DNA of 64,000 bases. Source: Paraburkholderia sp. DHOC27. Lineage in GTDB: Bacteria; Pseudomonadota; Gammaproteobacteria; Burkholderiales; Burkholderiaceae. Within the stretch, counting starts at the first letter, position 1. The number at the start of each line of letters is the position of its first letter. Below are positions 25,686 through 35,683 of this stretch, one piece after another. The translations under genes were made by a program, and so were the position numbers. Location of the stretch: assembly GCF_003429005.1 (NCBI RefSeq), contig NZ_QVQV01000003.1, forward strand, positions 716,741 to 780,740, given 5' to 3'. The notes beneath the pieces are model-generated. The model saw only the letters and a program-made list of their open reading frames with translations. It was not told where the DNA came from and did not search any database.

Positions 25686-27953
25686 ATGACACTCGACATC
25701 ACTCAGTTCTATCAGACGTTCTTCGATGAAGCGGACGAGTTGCTCGCGCAGATGGAGCAACTGCTGCTCAATCTGGACATTGGCCATCCCGATCCGGAAG
25801 ACCTCGCGGCCATTTTTCGCGCCGCGCATTCGATCAAGGGCGGCGCAGCCACGTTCGGCTTTACCGCGCTGACCGAAACCACTCACATTCTCGAATCGCT
25901 GCTCGACCGCGCGCGCAATAACGAACTCGTGCTGCGCAAGGACATGATCGACACGTTCCTCGAAACCAAGGACGTGCTGTCGGGTCAGTTGACGGACTAT
26001 CGCGCGAGCGCCGAGCCGGATGCGGCGGTGGCGGCCGCGATCTGCGCGAAGCTCGAACGGCTTTCGGCGGAGAACCGCCCTGGTGCAGCAGCGCCGGCAG
26101 CGGCCCCGGCCGCACCGGCCGCAGCCGCTGTGGTTTCGCAAGACGGACGGGCACCAGAGCACGTTGTTGAACAGGCAGTACAGGCGGCCGGTGAACTGGC
26201 AGGCGGGACCTCGGCACAGACCGGCTCAGCCGGCACAGAAGCCGGGGAAAGCGGCCCGCATCTAAAAATTACGCTACGGGGAGTAGGTGAGAAGGACCAG
26301 GCACTGCTGGCCGAAGAGCTCGGCAACCTGGGGCATATCGTCGGACAGGTCAAGTCAGGCGGCGACCTGACGCTGTGGTTGCAGACCGATGTTACGTCCG
26401 ACGACATCATCGCCGTGTGCTGTTTCGTGATCGACGACAGTCAGATCACGATCGGCCGCGGCACGGCACCGGCCGAGGAATCGGAGCAAGGCGAACCTGG
26501 AGCGCCAACTGCTGCGGAATCCTCACCGGCGCCTGCAATGGCACCAGCAGCGGCGTCGGCAAGTGCGCCGGCGCCGCGGCATGGCTTGTTTGAGGCGCCT
26601 GACCAACCGACGGCGCCCGTGGCCGCGCCGGCTGCGGCTGCACCCGCACCGGCGCCCGTCACGACGAATACGGCAACGCCCGCAGCCGCCAGCAGTTCGG
26701 GCGCTGCGGCAGCGGCCAATACGGAGACCGACCGCAAGGCGCGTCCCGCAGCGGCAGCCGCCGCCGAAGGCAGTTCGATTCGGGTGGGCGTGGAGAAGGT
26801 CGATCAGTTGATCAACCTGGTGGGCGAACTGGTGATCACCCAGGCCATGCTGGCCGAGACCACCAGCGCGTTCGACCCGGCGCTGCACGACCGGCTCTTC
26901 AACGGCATGGCGCAACTGGAGCGCAATGCCCGCGATCTGCAGGAAGCGGTGATGTCGATCCGCATGATGCCGATGGATTACGTGTTCAGCCGGTTCCCGC
27001 GTCTCGTGCGCGATCTGGCGGCGAAACTCGGCAAGGAAGTCGAACTTGTCACCTTCGGTCAGGCAACCGAGCTCGACAAGAGCCTGATCGAGCGGATCAT
27101 CGACCCGTTGACCCACCTCGTGCGCAACAGTCTGGATCACGGCATCGAAACGGTGGAAGCACGCCGCGCGGCGGGCAAGGATTCGACCGGTCAACTGGTG
27201 CTCTCGGCAGCCCATCACGGCGGCAACATCGTGATCGAAGTGAGCGACGACGGCGCCGGTTTGCGCCGCGACAAGATTCTCGCCAAGGCCGCCAAGCAAG
27301 GCATGCAGGTCAGCGACAGCATGACCGACGAAGAAGTGTGGAACCTGATTTTCCTGCCCGGCTTCTCGACCGCCGAGCAGGTGACGGACGTCTCGGGCCG
27401 TGGCGTGGGCATGGATGTGGTGAAGCGCAACATCCAGTCGATGGGCGGTCACGTTGAAATCACCTCGCACGCCGGCAAGGGCAGCACCACGCGCATCGTG
27501 TTGCCGCTCACGCTGGCGATTCTCGATGGCATGTCGGTGAAAGTGGGCAGCGAGATTTTCATCCTGCCGCTGAACTTCGTGATGGAGTCGCTGCAGCCGC
27601 AAGCCGAGGACATCTACACCGTGGCTGCCGGCGAACGCGTGGTGCGCGTGCGCGGCGAATATCTGCCGCTCGTCGCGCTGCACGAAGTGTTCTCCGTCAC
27701 CGACGCCAAGTCCGACCCGACGCAAGGCATCGTCACCATCATGCAGACCGAAGGACGGCGCTTCGCGATGCTGATCGACGAACTGGTCGGCCAGCAACAG
27801 GTGGTGGTGAAAAACCTCGAGACCAATTACCGCAAGGTGCACGGCATTTCCGCCGCGACCATTCTCGGCGACGGCAGTGTGGCGCTGATCGTGGATGTCG
27901 CCGCACTGAACCGCGAAACGCGGGCCGCGCACGGCGCCATGGCGCTCGCGTAA
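25686..27953 (+). CDS. cheA: Chemotaxis histidine kinase CheA
   Basis: 755 aa. The Hpt domain holds His48 in FRAAHSIKGGA, the autophosphorylation site. A CheY/CheB-binding P2-like part (residues 195-260) lies between two Ala/Pro-rich linkers (about 130-190 and 265-355). Then follow dimerisation (VEKVDQLINLVGELVI), the ATPase with N box HLVRNSLDHGIE, G1 DDGAGLRRDKI and G2 SGRGVGMDVV, and the CheW-like P5. CheA phosphorylates CheY and CheB in response to receptor signals. It is longer than the E. coli protein (654 aa) because of the linkers. Confidence 0.97.
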   Translation: MTLDITQFYQTFFDEADELLAQMEQLLLNLDIGHPDPEDLAAIFRAAHSIKGGAATFGFTALTETTHILESLLDRARNNELVLRKDMIDTFLETKDVLSGQLTDYRASAEPDAAVAAAICAKLERLSAENRPGAAAPAAAPAAPAAAAVVSQDGRAPEHVVEQAVQAAGELAGGTSAQTGSAGTEAGESGPHLKITLRGVGEKDQALLAEELGNLGHIVGQVKSGGDLTLWLQTDVTSDDIIAVCCFVIDDSQITIGRGTAPAEESEQGEPGAPTAAESSPAPAMAPAAASASAPAPRHGLFEAPDQPTAPVAAPAAAAPAPAPVTTNTATPAAASSSGAAAAANTETDRKARPAAAAAAEGSSIRVGVEKVDQLINLVGELVITQAMLAETTSAFDPALHDRLFNGMAQLERNARDLQEAVMSIRMMPMDYVFSRFPRLVRDLAAKLGKEVELVTFGQATELDKSLIERIIDPLTHLVRNSLDHGIETVEARRAAGKDSTGQLVLSAAHHGGNIVIEVSDDGAGLRRDKILAKAAKQGMQVSDSMTDEEVWNLIFLPGFSTAEQVTDVSGRGVGMDVVKRNIQSMGGHVEITSHAGKGSTTRIVLPLTLAILDGMSVKVGSEIFILPLNFVMESLQPQAEDIYTVAAGERVVRVRGEYLPLVALHEVFSVTDAKSDPTQGIVTIMQTEGRRFAMLIDELVGQQQVVVKNLETNYRKVHGISAATILGDGSVALIVDVAALNRETRAAHGAMALA

Positions 27954-28004
27954 GCCCTTTGCTTATTACTTAACTCATTTCATCCCAACCGTTTGGGGGC
28001 TAAC

Positions 28005-28541
28005 GTGGCAGAAGTCCAATCCATCAATTCGAGCGTGGCAAACGCGAGCGGTACGAATGGCCGCCGCGACGCGCAGTCGGCCGACGCCGGCGGCCAGGAG
28101 TTCCTCGTCTTCACGCTCGGCGCGGAAGAGTACGGCATCGACATTCTCAAGGTGCAGGAGATTCGCGGTTACGACAACGTCACGCGCATCGCCAACGCGC
28201 CCGAGTTCATCAAAGGCGTGATCAATCTGCGCGGCATCATCGTGCCGATCGTGGACATGCGCATCAAGTTTCGTCTTGGCCGCGTCGACTACGACCATCA
28301 AACCGTCGTGATCATTCTGAACGTCGCGCATCGCGTGGTGGGCATGGTGGTGGACGGCGTGTCGGACGTGCTGACGCTCGCCACCGACCAGATCATGCCG
28401 GCGCCGGAATTCGGCGCCACGCTGACCACCGAGTACCTGACGGGGCTCGGCACGGTGGATGGCCGAATGCTGATTCTGATGGACATCGAAAAGTTGATGA
28501 CCAGCCGCGAAATGGCGCTGATCGAGACGATCGGCGGCTAA
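28005..28541 (+). CDS. cheW: Chemotaxis adaptor CheW
   Basis: 178 aa from a GTG at 28005 with GGGGG five bases ahead; TTG at 27993 is an alternative. After a Ser/Ala-rich leader of about 30 residues the CheW domain begins ([31 protein letters not shown]) and includes [19 protein letters not shown] and [13 protein letters not shown]. It links chemoreceptors to CheA. It lies 51 bases after cheA in the same operon and 42 bases before the receptor gene. Confidence 0.97.
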   Translation: MAEVQSINSSVANASGTNGRRDAQSADAGGQEFLVFTLGAEEYGIDILKVQEIRGYDNVTRIANAPEFIKGVINLRGIIVPIVDMRIKFRLGRVDYDHQTVVIILNVAHRVVGMVVDGVSDVLTLATDQIMPAPEFGATLTTEYLTGLGTVDGRMLILMDIEKLMTSREMALIETIGG

Positions 28542-28583
28542 GCGAAGCAACGTACCCGCGATGGAACAACAGGGAGCATCAAG

Positions 28584-30443
28584 ATGCTAAGAAGGTGGTC
28601 GATACGTACGACGTTGACCGTGATCGGGATTGGCCTGGCGGCGCTGACCATCGTAGTGAGCGCGCTGGGACTCAGCGCGCTGAGCCGCGCGAGCGGCGCG
28701 CTCGAGAGTATCGCCAGTGGCGATCTGGTGGCCATCCATGCGCTGGACGACGCCTCCGGCTACCTGTTGCGCTCGCGCATTGCGGTGGACCGCTACAACA
28801 CGCTCGTCGCCGCCGGCAACATGGACGAGGCGAAGAGCGTGCTGGACCGCGCGCAGGATCTGCTGAAACAGGGCAACGACAACTGGCAGACCTATCTGGA
28901 TGCGCCCAAGGCAGGCGTCGACCAAACCTTGCTGGACGACCTGAACGCGCGCCGCGCCACCGTGATGCACGATGGCGTCGAACCGGAATTCGCCGCGCTG
29001 CGCGCCAACGATCAGGCCGCCTTCCACGCGATTGCCGATACGAAGATCAGCCCGCTGTTCATTGCCTATGACGCATCGGCGTCGGCGCTCGTGAAGGCCT
29101 TGCAGCAACGCGTGCTCGACGAACAGACCGCCGCGGAAACCAACGTCGCGATGATGACGATCCTGATCGTCGCCGTCTCGGTGTTCGCGCTGGTGCTGGC
29201 CGTGGCGGTGCGGTTCGCCTTGCGCGGCCTGATCGTGCGGCCGCTGGAAGACGCCACGGAGTGCTTCGAACGCATCGCCGCCGGCGATCTCACGCAGCCC
29301 GTGAGCGTGTTCGGCAGCAATGAGATCAGCCGGCTTTTCACTGGCATCAAACGGATGCAGGAAAGCCTCGCTGCGATGGTGACGGCGGTGCACACCAGCA
29401 CGGAATCCATTGATACCGGCGCGCGCGAAATTTCGATGGGCAACACCGATCTGTCGCAGCGTACCGAGCAGCAGGCCGCCTCGCTTCAGCAGACGGCATC
29501 GAGCATGGAACAGCTCACCGGCACCGTGCGGCAGAATGCCGAAAACGCACGCCAGGCGAGCCAGCTTGCCGTGAACGCGTCGGATATCGCCACGCGCGGC
29601 GGCGACGTAGTGGGCCAGGTCGTTCACACGATGCAGGACATCGCCACCAGCTCGAACAAGGTGGTCGACATCATCGGCGTGATTGAAGGCATTGCTTTCC
29701 AGACCAACATCCTTGCGCTGAACGCGGCCGTCGAAGCAGCGCGTGCCGGTGAGCAGGGCCGCGGTTTCGCCGTGGTGGCCGGCGAAGTGCGCAGCCTCGC
29801 TCAGCGTAGCGCCAGCGCGGCAAAGGAAATCAAGGAACTGATCGGCGATTCGGTCGACAAGGTGCAAAGCGGTTCGGTACTGGTGGGTCGCGCGGGTACG
29901 ACGATGGAAGAAATCGTCCAGGCCGTGCGCCGCGTGACGGACATCATGGGCGAGATCAGCGCGGCATCCGAGGAACAGTCCACGGGCATCGAGCAGGTCA
30001 ACCGCGCCGTCGTGCAGATGGACGAAGTCACGCAACAGAACGCGGCACTGGTCGAAGAAGCGGCGGCTGCGGCGGCTTCGCTGGAAGAACAGACGCGGCA
30101 GTTGCAGTCGGTGGTGGGCGACTGGCGTGTGCAGGGTGCGCAACGCGCAGCGGCACGCACGGTTGCGGTCACGCGTAGCGCGGCGGCTGTGCGTGCGCCG
30201 GTCGTCACGGCGGCGCAAGCGGCGGCCCAAGCGTCGGTGGCGAGCGCACCGCTCTCCGCAACGTCAGCGGGAACCGCGAGCAGCGCGAAACAGGACGCAC
30301 CGCGCGCGGCAGCAGCGACGCGCACCGAACCGGCACTCCGGCCGAAGAGCAGCGCCAGCGCAGGCACCGAACCCGCCGGCAATTCCGCCGCGCGTGCCAC
30401 GGCAAGCGCGGGCGGCTCGGACGCGGACTGGGAAACGTTCTAG
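28584..30443 (+). CDS. Methyl-accepting chemotaxis protein with CheR/CheB-binding pentapeptide
   Basis: 619 aa. A first membrane segment (about 10-32), a four-helix periplasmic Tar-type ligand domain, a second segment (about 190-212), HAMP ([22 protein letters not shown]), then the signalling hairpin with tip [28 protein letters not shown]. Methylation helices contain [11 protein letters not shown]. The C-terminus ends DWETF after an Ala/Ser-rich flexible arm of about 100 residues; E. coli Tar and Tsr end NWETF, which docks CheR and CheB. The ligand is unknown. It is placed between cheW and cheR, so it is the housekeeping receptor of this cluster. Confidence 0.95.
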   Translation: MLRRWSIRTTLTVIGIGLAALTIVVSALGLSALSRASGALESIASGDLVAIHALDDASGYLLRSRIAVDRYNTLVAAGNMDEAKSVLDRAQDLLKQGNDNWQTYLDAPKAGVDQTLLDDLNARRATVMHDGVEPEFAALRANDQAAFHAIADTKISPLFIAYDASASALVKALQQRVLDEQTAAETNVAMMTILIVAVSVFALVLAVAVRFALRGLIVRPLEDATECFERIAAGDLTQPVSVFGSNEISRLFTGIKRMQESLAAMVTAVHTSTESIDTGAREISMGNTDLSQRTEQQAASLQQTASSMEQLTGTVRQNAENARQASQLAVNASDIATRGGDVVGQVVHTMQDIATSSNKVVDIIGVIEGIAFQTNILALNAAVEAARAGEQGRGFAVVAGEVRSLAQRSASAAKEIKELIGDSVDKVQSGSVLVGRAGTTMEEIVQAVRRVTDIMGEISAASEEQSTGIEQVNRAVVQMDEVTQQNAALVEEAAAAAASLEEQTRQLQSVVGDWRVQGAQRAAARTVAVTRSAAAVRAPVVTAAQAAAQASVASAPLSATSAGTASSAKQDAPRAAAATRTEPALRPKSSASAGTEPAGNSAARATASAGGSDADWETF

Positions 30444-30459
30444 GAAATGGCGTAGCAAC

Positions 30460-30702
30460 ATGCAGGCTTTCGGCACCGCGCCGCAGGATGGGCGCTTCAG
30501 ATTCGACGACGCTCGTGCATGGAGCGGGCGGGCGGTCGCCGGTCAGTCGGGCAGTCAGTCGAGCAGTGAAGCCAGCAGCCAGGCAGGCATTGAACCAGAC
30601 CATTGCGTGGGCAGGCGCGATCCCGCAATGGACATTTTTCGTTCCGCAGTGAGCCCGGTTGGCAGACGCGGAGACGCTTTGTCTCACAGGCAGGAAACTT
30701 GA
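30460..30702 (+). CDS. Candidate 80-aa ORF bridging receptor gene and cheR
   Basis: An open frame from ATG 30460 to TGA 30700-30702 fills most of the gap between the receptor stop and cheR, and its stop overlaps the cheR ATG (TGATG). The only ribosome-site candidate, AGGAAA, lies partly over the receptor stop and is 11-12 bases away. The product (MQAFGTAPQDGRFRFDDARAW...) is hydrophilic and Ser/Gly/Arg-rich with no recognised domain. It could be a real coupling peptide or chance; I lean to chance. Confidence 0.3.
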   Translation: MQAFGTAPQDGRFRFDDARAWSGRAVAGQSGSQSSSEASSQAGIEPDHCVGRRDPAMDIFRSAVSPVGRRGDALSHRQET

Positions 30703-31652
30703 TGATGGCAACGCGCGCACAGCAGCAACCCGACAGGTCAGAGCCGGCGAAACCCGGCGAGCAGGGCCGCGACTTCGAATTCACCTCGGCGGATTTCGGC
30801 CGCATTCGCGATCTCATCCATCGCGGCGCCGGTATTTCGCTGTCGGATCACAAGCGCGACATGGCGTATAGCCGGCTCGCGCGACGTCTGCGCGCACGCG
30901 GCCTCGACAGTTTCCGGCAGTATCTGGATCTGCTGGAATCGGAAAACGATCCGGCCGAGTGGGAGGCGTTCACCAATGCGCTCACCACCAACCTGACCGC
31001 GTTTTTCCGCGAGGCCCATCATTTTCCGCTGCTGGCCGACTTCGCCAAGCAGCGTCAGCAGCCGCTGGCCGTGTGGTGCTCGGCGGCGTCGACCGGCGAA
31101 GAACCGTATTCGATTGCGATGACGCTGATCGAAGCGCTCGGCGAAAGCGCGGCGCGCCAGACCACGGTGCTCGCCACCGACATCGACACGCAGGTGCTCG
31201 CCAAGGCCGAAGCTGGCATGTACCAGTTCGATCAGGTGAAGCATCTGTCGCCGGAACGCCTGAAGCGCTTCTTCTTCAAGGGCACGGGCGCGCATGCGGG
31301 CATGGTCAAGGTGCGGCCCGAACTGCGCGCGATGATCCGTTTCCAGCAACTGAATCTGACTGATCGCGATTACGGCTTGCGCAACCAGTTCGACGCGATT
31401 TTCTGCCGCAACGTGATGATCTATTTCGACAAGCCGACCCAGGCGCAGGTGCTGGCGCGCTTCGAACCGTTGATGAAAACCGGCGGCCTGCTGTTTGCCG
31501 GTCACTCGGAAAACTTCACCTATGTCACGCAGGCATTCCGTCTGCGCGGCCAGACCGTGTATGAACTGACGCGCGACGCTGGAGCCGCGCGCAGCCCGCA
31601 ACGCAGCCACGCACACGCGGCGCACGCATCGACTGACGGGGTGAGCGTATGA
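30702..31652 (+). CDS. cheR: Chemotaxis glutamate methyltransferase CheR
   Basis: 316 aa from ATG 30702 (AGGAA upstream). The N-terminal helical domain ([31 protein letters not shown]) is followed by the SAM-binding domain with [46 protein letters not shown] and FAGHSENF. It methylates receptor glutamates for adaptation and should dock on the DWETF tail of the receptor upstream. Its stop overlaps the cheD start (ATGA). A His/Ala-rich tail of about 25 residues ends the protein. Confidence 0.97.
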   Translation: MMATRAQQQPDRSEPAKPGEQGRDFEFTSADFGRIRDLIHRGAGISLSDHKRDMAYSRLARRLRARGLDSFRQYLDLLESENDPAEWEAFTNALTTNLTAFFREAHHFPLLADFAKQRQQPLAVWCSAASTGEEPYSIAMTLIEALGESAARQTTVLATDIDTQVLAKAEAGMYQFDQVKHLSPERLKRFFFKGTGAHAGMVKVRPELRAMIRFQQLNLTDRDYGLRNQFDAIFCRNVMIYFDKPTQAQVLARFEPLMKTGGLLFAGHSENFTYVTQAFRLRGQTVYELTRDAGAARSPQRSHAHAAHASTDGVSV

Positions 31653-32455
31653 GCAGCACGCTACCAATCGCCACCAATCTGTACTTCGACAATCACTTCA
31701 ATCGCCCCGGCGTGAAGCTGTTGCCGAACGAGTTCTATACGACTCACGAGGACATGGTGCTCGTCACCGTGCTCGGATCGTGTGTGGCGGCCTGCATTCA
31801 GGACCGCACCGCGGGCATTGGCGGCATGAACCACTTCATGTTGCCCGACGACGGCGCGGATGTCGGCCAGGCCGCGTCGGATTCGATGCGCTACGGCGCC
31901 TACGCGATGGAAGTGCTGATCAACGAACTGATCAAGGCCGGCGGGCGCCGCGAGCGTTTCGAAGCCAAGGTGTTCGGTGGTGCCGCAGTGTTGGCGGGCA
32001 TGACCACCATGAACATCGGCGATCGCAATTCGGAGTTCGTGCGCCGCTATCTGGCGCTCGAAAAAATCCGCATCACGGCCGAGGATCTGCAAGGCAGCCA
32101 TCCACGTAAAGTGGCGTTCATGCCGCATACCGGTCAGGTGATGGTGAAGAAGCTGCGGCTGCAACAGGAGTCCGGCGTGGCCGAGCGCGAGCAGGCCCTC
32201 GCGCGGCAAAGCGCCGAGGCGCGCGCCGAGCGGCTTGCCCAGGCGCGCAAGCGGGTCGAACTGTTTGCCTCGCCCGCTGGCTCTGCCGGGGCGGCTGGGT
32301 CGACTTCCGCCGCCGCCCGGCCGCGCGTCGAACTGTTCGGCGGCGGTACCGGCACCGCCGCCGGCACCGGTGCCGCCAAGCCGCGTATCGAACTGTTTGG
32401 TGCCAGCCCGCGCCCGCTTAATTCAAACAACGCCAGAACTGCTGAGGAGGCGTGA
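31649..32455 (+). CDS. cheD: Chemoreceptor glutamine deamidase CheD
   Basis: 268 aa, against about 160-200 in other genera. The catalytic Cys45 in [11 protein letters not shown] and His62 in GGMNHFMLP are present, and the [10 protein letters not shown] segment is conserved. CheD deamidates receptor glutamines. The C-terminal 70 residues are additional: three short units [16 protein letters not shown] and RIELFGAS at residues 202, 226 and 246, spaced by Gly/Ala/Ser linkers. The repeats could be docking peptides. It is coupled by ATGA overlap to cheR and its stop lies at the start of cheB. Confidence 0.95.
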   Translation: MSSTLPIATNLYFDNHFNRPGVKLLPNEFYTTHEDMVLVTVLGSCVAACIQDRTAGIGGMNHFMLPDDGADVGQAASDSMRYGAYAMEVLINELIKAGGRRERFEAKVFGGAAVLAGMTTMNIGDRNSEFVRRYLALEKIRITAEDLQGSHPRKVAFMPHTGQVMVKKLRLQQESGVAEREQALARQSAEARAERLAQARKRVELFASPAGSAGAAGSTSAAARPRVELFGGGTGTAAGTGAAKPRIELFGASPRPLNSNNARTAEEA

Positions 32456-32460
32456 GAGCT

Positions 32461-33561
32461 GTGCAAAAGATCAAAGTATTGTGCGTCGACGATTCGGCGC
32501 TGATCCGCAGCCTGATGACGGAGATCATCAATGGCCAGCCGGATATGACTGTGGTGGCCGTGGCGCCCGACCCGCTGGTCGCGCGCGACCTCATCAAGCA
32601 GCACAACCCGGACGTATTGACGCTCGACGTCGAAATGCCGCGCATGGACGGGCTCGACTTCCTCGAGAAGCTGATGCGGCTGCGGCCCATGCCGGTGGTG
32701 ATGGTGTCGTCGCTGACCGAGCGCGGCAACGAAATCACGCTGCGCGCGCTGGAACTGGGCGCGGTGGACTTCGTCACCAAGCCGAAGGTCGGCATTCGCG
32801 ACGGCATGCTCGACTACGCCGAGAAGCTGGCCGACAAGGTTCGCGCTGCGGCGCGGGCGCGCGTGCGCCAGGCGGCGCCGGTGCATCATGCGGGCGCGCC
32901 TGCCGGGCACGCCGCCGCTGGCGCACATGCCGTACCCGCGCCGAACTTCAACAATCCGCTCGTCAGTACGGAAAAGCTGATCATCGTCGGCGCGTCCACG
33001 GGCGGCACCGAAGCGATCCGCGAAGTGCTGATGCCGCTGCCGCCCGACGCGCCTGCTGTGCTGATCGCGCAACACATGCCGCCGGGATTTACGAAATCTT
33101 TCGCACAACGCCTTAATGGTTTGTGCCGGATTACCGTTAAAGAGGCTGAGCACGGTGAACGCGTGCTGCCGGGACACGCTTATATTGCGCCTGGGCACGC
33201 TCACCTGTTGCTTGCACGTAGCGGTGCGAACTATATTGCACACCTGTCGGACGATCCGCCGGTCAACCGGCACCGTCCGTCCGTGGATGTGCTGTTCCGC
33301 TCCGCCGCGCAGCATGCAGGCAAGAACGCAGTGGGCGTGATTCTCACGGGGATGGGCCGCGATGGTGCGGCCGGATTGCTGGAAATGAAGAAGGCGGGCG
33401 CGTTTACGCTGGCGCAGGACGAGGCGAGCTGCATCGTGTTCGGCATGCCGCGCGAGGCCATTGCACTGGGCGCCGCCGATGAAGTCGCGTCCTTGTCGGA
33501 GATGAGCCGGCGTGTCATGACGCGCCTGTCGTCGATGGGCGAACGCGTACAGCGGGTATGA
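32461..33561 (+). CDS. cheB: Chemotaxis methylesterase/deamidase CheB
   Basis: 366 aa from GTG 32461, chosen because GAGGAGG is ten bases upstream; GTG 32452, overlapping the cheD stop, is only one base from it. The receiver has Asp10-Asp11 and phospho-acceptor Asp56 ([13 protein letters not shown]). After an Ala/His-rich linker the esterase has [13 protein letters not shown] (nucleophile Ser), [13 protein letters not shown] (His) and [12 protein letters not shown] (Asp). It removes methyl groups from receptors when phosphorylated by CheA. Confidence 0.97.
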   Translation: MQKIKVLCVDDSALIRSLMTEIINGQPDMTVVAVAPDPLVARDLIKQHNPDVLTLDVEMPRMDGLDFLEKLMRLRPMPVVMVSSLTERGNEITLRALELGAVDFVTKPKVGIRDGMLDYAEKLADKVRAAARARVRQAAPVHHAGAPAGHAAAGAHAVPAPNFNNPLVSTEKLIIVGASTGGTEAIREVLMPLPPDAPAVLIAQHMPPGFTKSFAQRLNGLCRITVKEAEHGERVLPGHAYIAPGHAHLLLARSGANYIAHLSDDPPVNRHRPSVDVLFRSAAQHAGKNAVGVILTGMGRDGAAGLLEMKKAGAFTLAQDEASCIVFGMPREAIALGAADEVASLSEMSRRVMTRLSSMGERVQRV

Positions 33562-33597
33562 TGCGCCGGGTCTGAACGAGCGCAAGGTCTTGGATGA

Positions 33598-33629
33598 GAC
33601 CGCAGTCAGGGCTGACGCTCACTGCGGTC
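33598..33629 (+). repeat. Hairpin between cheB and cheY
   Basis: GACCGCAGT (33598-33606) and ACTGCGGTC (33621-33629) with a 14-base loop in the 126-base gap before cheY. No T-run, so it may be a processing or partial attenuation hairpin. Confidence 0.5.
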
Positions 33630-33687
33630 GAGATAAGCGGTTGCGTGCCGCACCGTCTGGATAAGGGTTAAGGGAAAGGGAATTGAA

Positions 33688-34083
33688 ATGGATAAGGGAA
33701 TGAAGATTCTGGTGGTGGACGATTTTCCGACGATGCGCCGGATCGTGCGCAATCTGCTGAAAGAGCTGGGCTATTCCAACGTCGACGAGGCGGAAGACGG
33801 CATGGCCGGCCTCGCGCGTCTGCGCAGCGGCACGTATGAGTTCGTGATCTCGGACTGGAACATGCCGAACATGGACGGTCTCGCGATGCTGAAGGAAATC
33901 CGCGGCGACGCGAACCTCACGCATCTGCCGGTGCTGATGGTGACGGCGGAATCGAAGAAGGAAAACATCATCGCCGCGGCGCAGGCCGGCGCGAGCGGTT
34001 ACGTGGTGAAGCCGTTCACGGCTGCCACCCTCGACGAGAAGCTCAACAAGATTCTCGAAAAGATGGCGAAAGCCGGGAGCTGA
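33688..34083 (+). CDS. cheY: Chemotaxis response regulator CheY
   Basis: 131 aa. Asp11-Asp12, phospho-acceptor Asp56 ([15 protein letters not shown]), Thr86 in LMVTAES and Lys108 in YVVKPF sit one position from their E. coli CheY equivalents (12/13, 57, 87, 109). The start [23 protein letters not shown] is a near-match to canonical CheY. It binds FliM when phosphorylated and reverses the motor. cheZ starts two bases after its stop. This copy, not the one at 25.2 kb, is the likely motor-binding regulator. Confidence 0.97.
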   Translation: MDKGMKILVVDDFPTMRRIVRNLLKELGYSNVDEAEDGMAGLARLRSGTYEFVISDWNMPNMDGLAMLKEIRGDANLTHLPVLMVTAESKKENIIAAAQAGASGYVVKPFTAATLDEKLNKILEKMAKAGS

Positions 34084-34084
34084 T

Positions 34085-34792
34085 GTGGACGAGCTGACCA
34101 ACGCGGCAGCCGCCGAATCGCGCGACGACGGCGACCTCGCCAGCGATCGCATTCTGGCCCGCATCGGCCAGCTCACGCGCACCCTGCGCGATTCGATGCG
34201 CGAACTGGGGATCGACAAGCACGTCGAGCGTGCCGCCGAGGCGGTGCCGGACGCGCGCGACCGCCTCAAGTACATCGCGACGATGACCGAGCAGGCGGCC
34301 GAGAAAGTGCTGAGCGCCATCGAAATCGCCAAGCCGATTCAGGAGCAGTTGCAGCGCGATGCCGGCGTGCTGGATGAGCGTTGGGAGAAATGGTACGAGG
34401 CGCCCATCGAGCGTGAGGAAGTGCGCGCGTTGATGAACGACACGCGCACCTTCCTGCGCGGCGTGCCCGACGTGACCGCCGCGACCAACCAGCAGTTGCT
34501 CGAAATCATGCTGGCGCAGGACTTCCAGGATCTGACGGGGCAGGTCATCAAGAAGATCACGGAAGTGGTCTATCTGATCGAGCAGCAGCTGCTCGGCGTG
34601 CTGATCGAAAACATCGCGCTCGAACGGCGCGAGCAGTTTGCGGCGAATGCGGCTGCGCTGGCAGCGGAACCGTCATCCACGGGCAGCCCGGAAAATCTGC
34701 TGAATGGTCCGCAGATCAATCCGGAAGGCAAGGCCGACGTCATGCAGGATCAGGGCGAAGTCGACGACCTGCTCGCCAGCCTCGGGTTCTGA
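34085..34792 (+). CDS. cheZ: CheY-P phosphatase CheZ
   Basis: 235 aa from GTG 34085, one base after the cheY stop. The long helical hairpin contains MLAQDFQDLTGQVIKKI, whose glutamine is the catalytic residue of CheZ, and the C-terminus ends VDDLLASLGF, the CheY-binding helix. It ends chemotactic signalling by dephosphorylating CheY-P. Last gene of the chemotaxis operon. Confidence 0.96.
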   Translation: MDELTNAAAAESRDDGDLASDRILARIGQLTRTLRDSMRELGIDKHVERAAEAVPDARDRLKYIATMTEQAAEKVLSAIEIAKPIQEQLQRDAGVLDERWEKWYEAPIEREEVRALMNDTRTFLRGVPDVTAATNQQLLEIMLAQDFQDLTGQVIKKITEVVYLIEQQLLGVLIENIALERREQFAANAAALAAEPSSTGSPENLLNGPQINPEGKADVMQDQGEVDDLLASLGF

Positions 34793-35105
34793 TTTGCCGG
34801 CTGGGCTGTTTCTCCGGGCGTGACTTTGGCGATTATTTTGGCCGTTGCGGTGCGCAGAAACCGCCTGCGCCTCACCTCAAGTAAGGCAGGGTAAGACTCG
34901 CTGGAAGCCGGTTCCCCGCTTGCTCCAGAGATCTCGCCGGGCCTGATTTGCCCGGCTCGCAACCCGACTCAGGCACGGCACGTGCTACTCCCGAACAGGA
35001 AAAACGTTCCTGCGGATGGCCACCGCCGTGCCGTATGATCTCGTCTAAAGGCAGGCGCCCGTGCTCGACACGGACGCCGAACCGTCGATCGGGAGGAGTC
35101 TGGCC
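34793..35105. other. Intergenic region after the che operon
   Basis: 313 bases with no supported gene. It contains the hairpins GCCGGGC-CTGATTT-GCCCGGC (34936-34956) and CAGGAA-AAACG-TTCCTG (34995-35011), the first possibly ending the che operon. The promoter of the DUF2844 gene must be here; no clear -35/-10 pair or FliA box was found. Confidence 0.45.
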
Positions 35106-35651
35106 ATGCCGAGTCGCGTACCCCGCGCCGTCTTCAGGACGACGCTTGCAGTTTCCTTGCTGTTCAGCGCCATTCAGTCCGCTCATGCGGTGCTGGGCGG
35201 CAGTCTCATGACGCCGCCCGCCAATGCGGCAACCACTTCCCGTAACGTGACACCGGTGGCCGTGATGCACGCGGCCTCGGCTGAGACATCTGGCGCATCC
35301 GGCGCATCAAGCTCCAGCGCGGCGTCCTCTTCGTCGTACACCGTGCAGGAGACGACGTACGGCAACGGCACCATCGTGCGCGAATACCAGGCCGCGAACG
35401 GCACGGTGTTCGGCATTGCGTGGCACGGTCCGCAGATGCCCCATCTCGCCGATCTCCTCGGCACTTACTTTCCGCAATACGTGGCTGGCGTACAGGCCGT
35501 GCGCGCCGTGCGTGGCGGCGGTCATGGACCGGTGGCGGTCGAGCAGAGCGGCCTCGTGGTCCACTCCGGCGGCCATATGGGCGCGTTCGCCGGTCAGGCC
35601 TGGCTGCCACAGGCGCTGCCGGATGGCGTCAGCGGTTCTGACATCCAGTGA
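35106..35651 (+). CDS. Secreted DUF2844 family protein
   Basis: 181 aa from ATG 35106 with GGGAGGAG upstream. Signal peptide VFRTTLAVSLLFSAIQSAHA, then a Ser/Ala-rich linker and the conserved part YTVQETTYGNGTIVREYQAANGTVFGIAWHGPQMP...LLGTYFPQYV. This fits the DUF2844 family, which in Burkholderiaceae lies next to a DUF3443 gene as here; the function is unknown. The stop overlaps the upstream extension of the next frame and the two genes are 32 bases apart, so they are co-transcribed and probably act together in the periplasm. Confidence 0.82.
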   Translation: MPSRVPRAVFRTTLAVSLLFSAIQSAHAVLGGSLMTPPANAATTSRNVTPVAVMHAASAETSGASGASSSSAASSSSYTVQETTYGNGTIVREYQAANGTVFGIAWHGPQMPHLADLLGTYFPQYVAGVQAVRAVRGGGHGPVAVEQSGLVVHSGGHMGAFAGQAWLPQALPDGVSGSDIQ

Positions 35652-35683
35652 CAGTCACACGACCGACAAGCGGGAGGCAGGAC

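Noticed and set aside
26523..27932. 469-codon minus-strand frame opposite cheA
   Set aside because: Shadow of the kinase gene; no recognisable protein features.
28587..30230. 547-codon minus-strand frame opposite the chemoreceptor gene
   Set aside because: Antisense shadow with the same biased composition; the plus-strand receptor is unambiguous.
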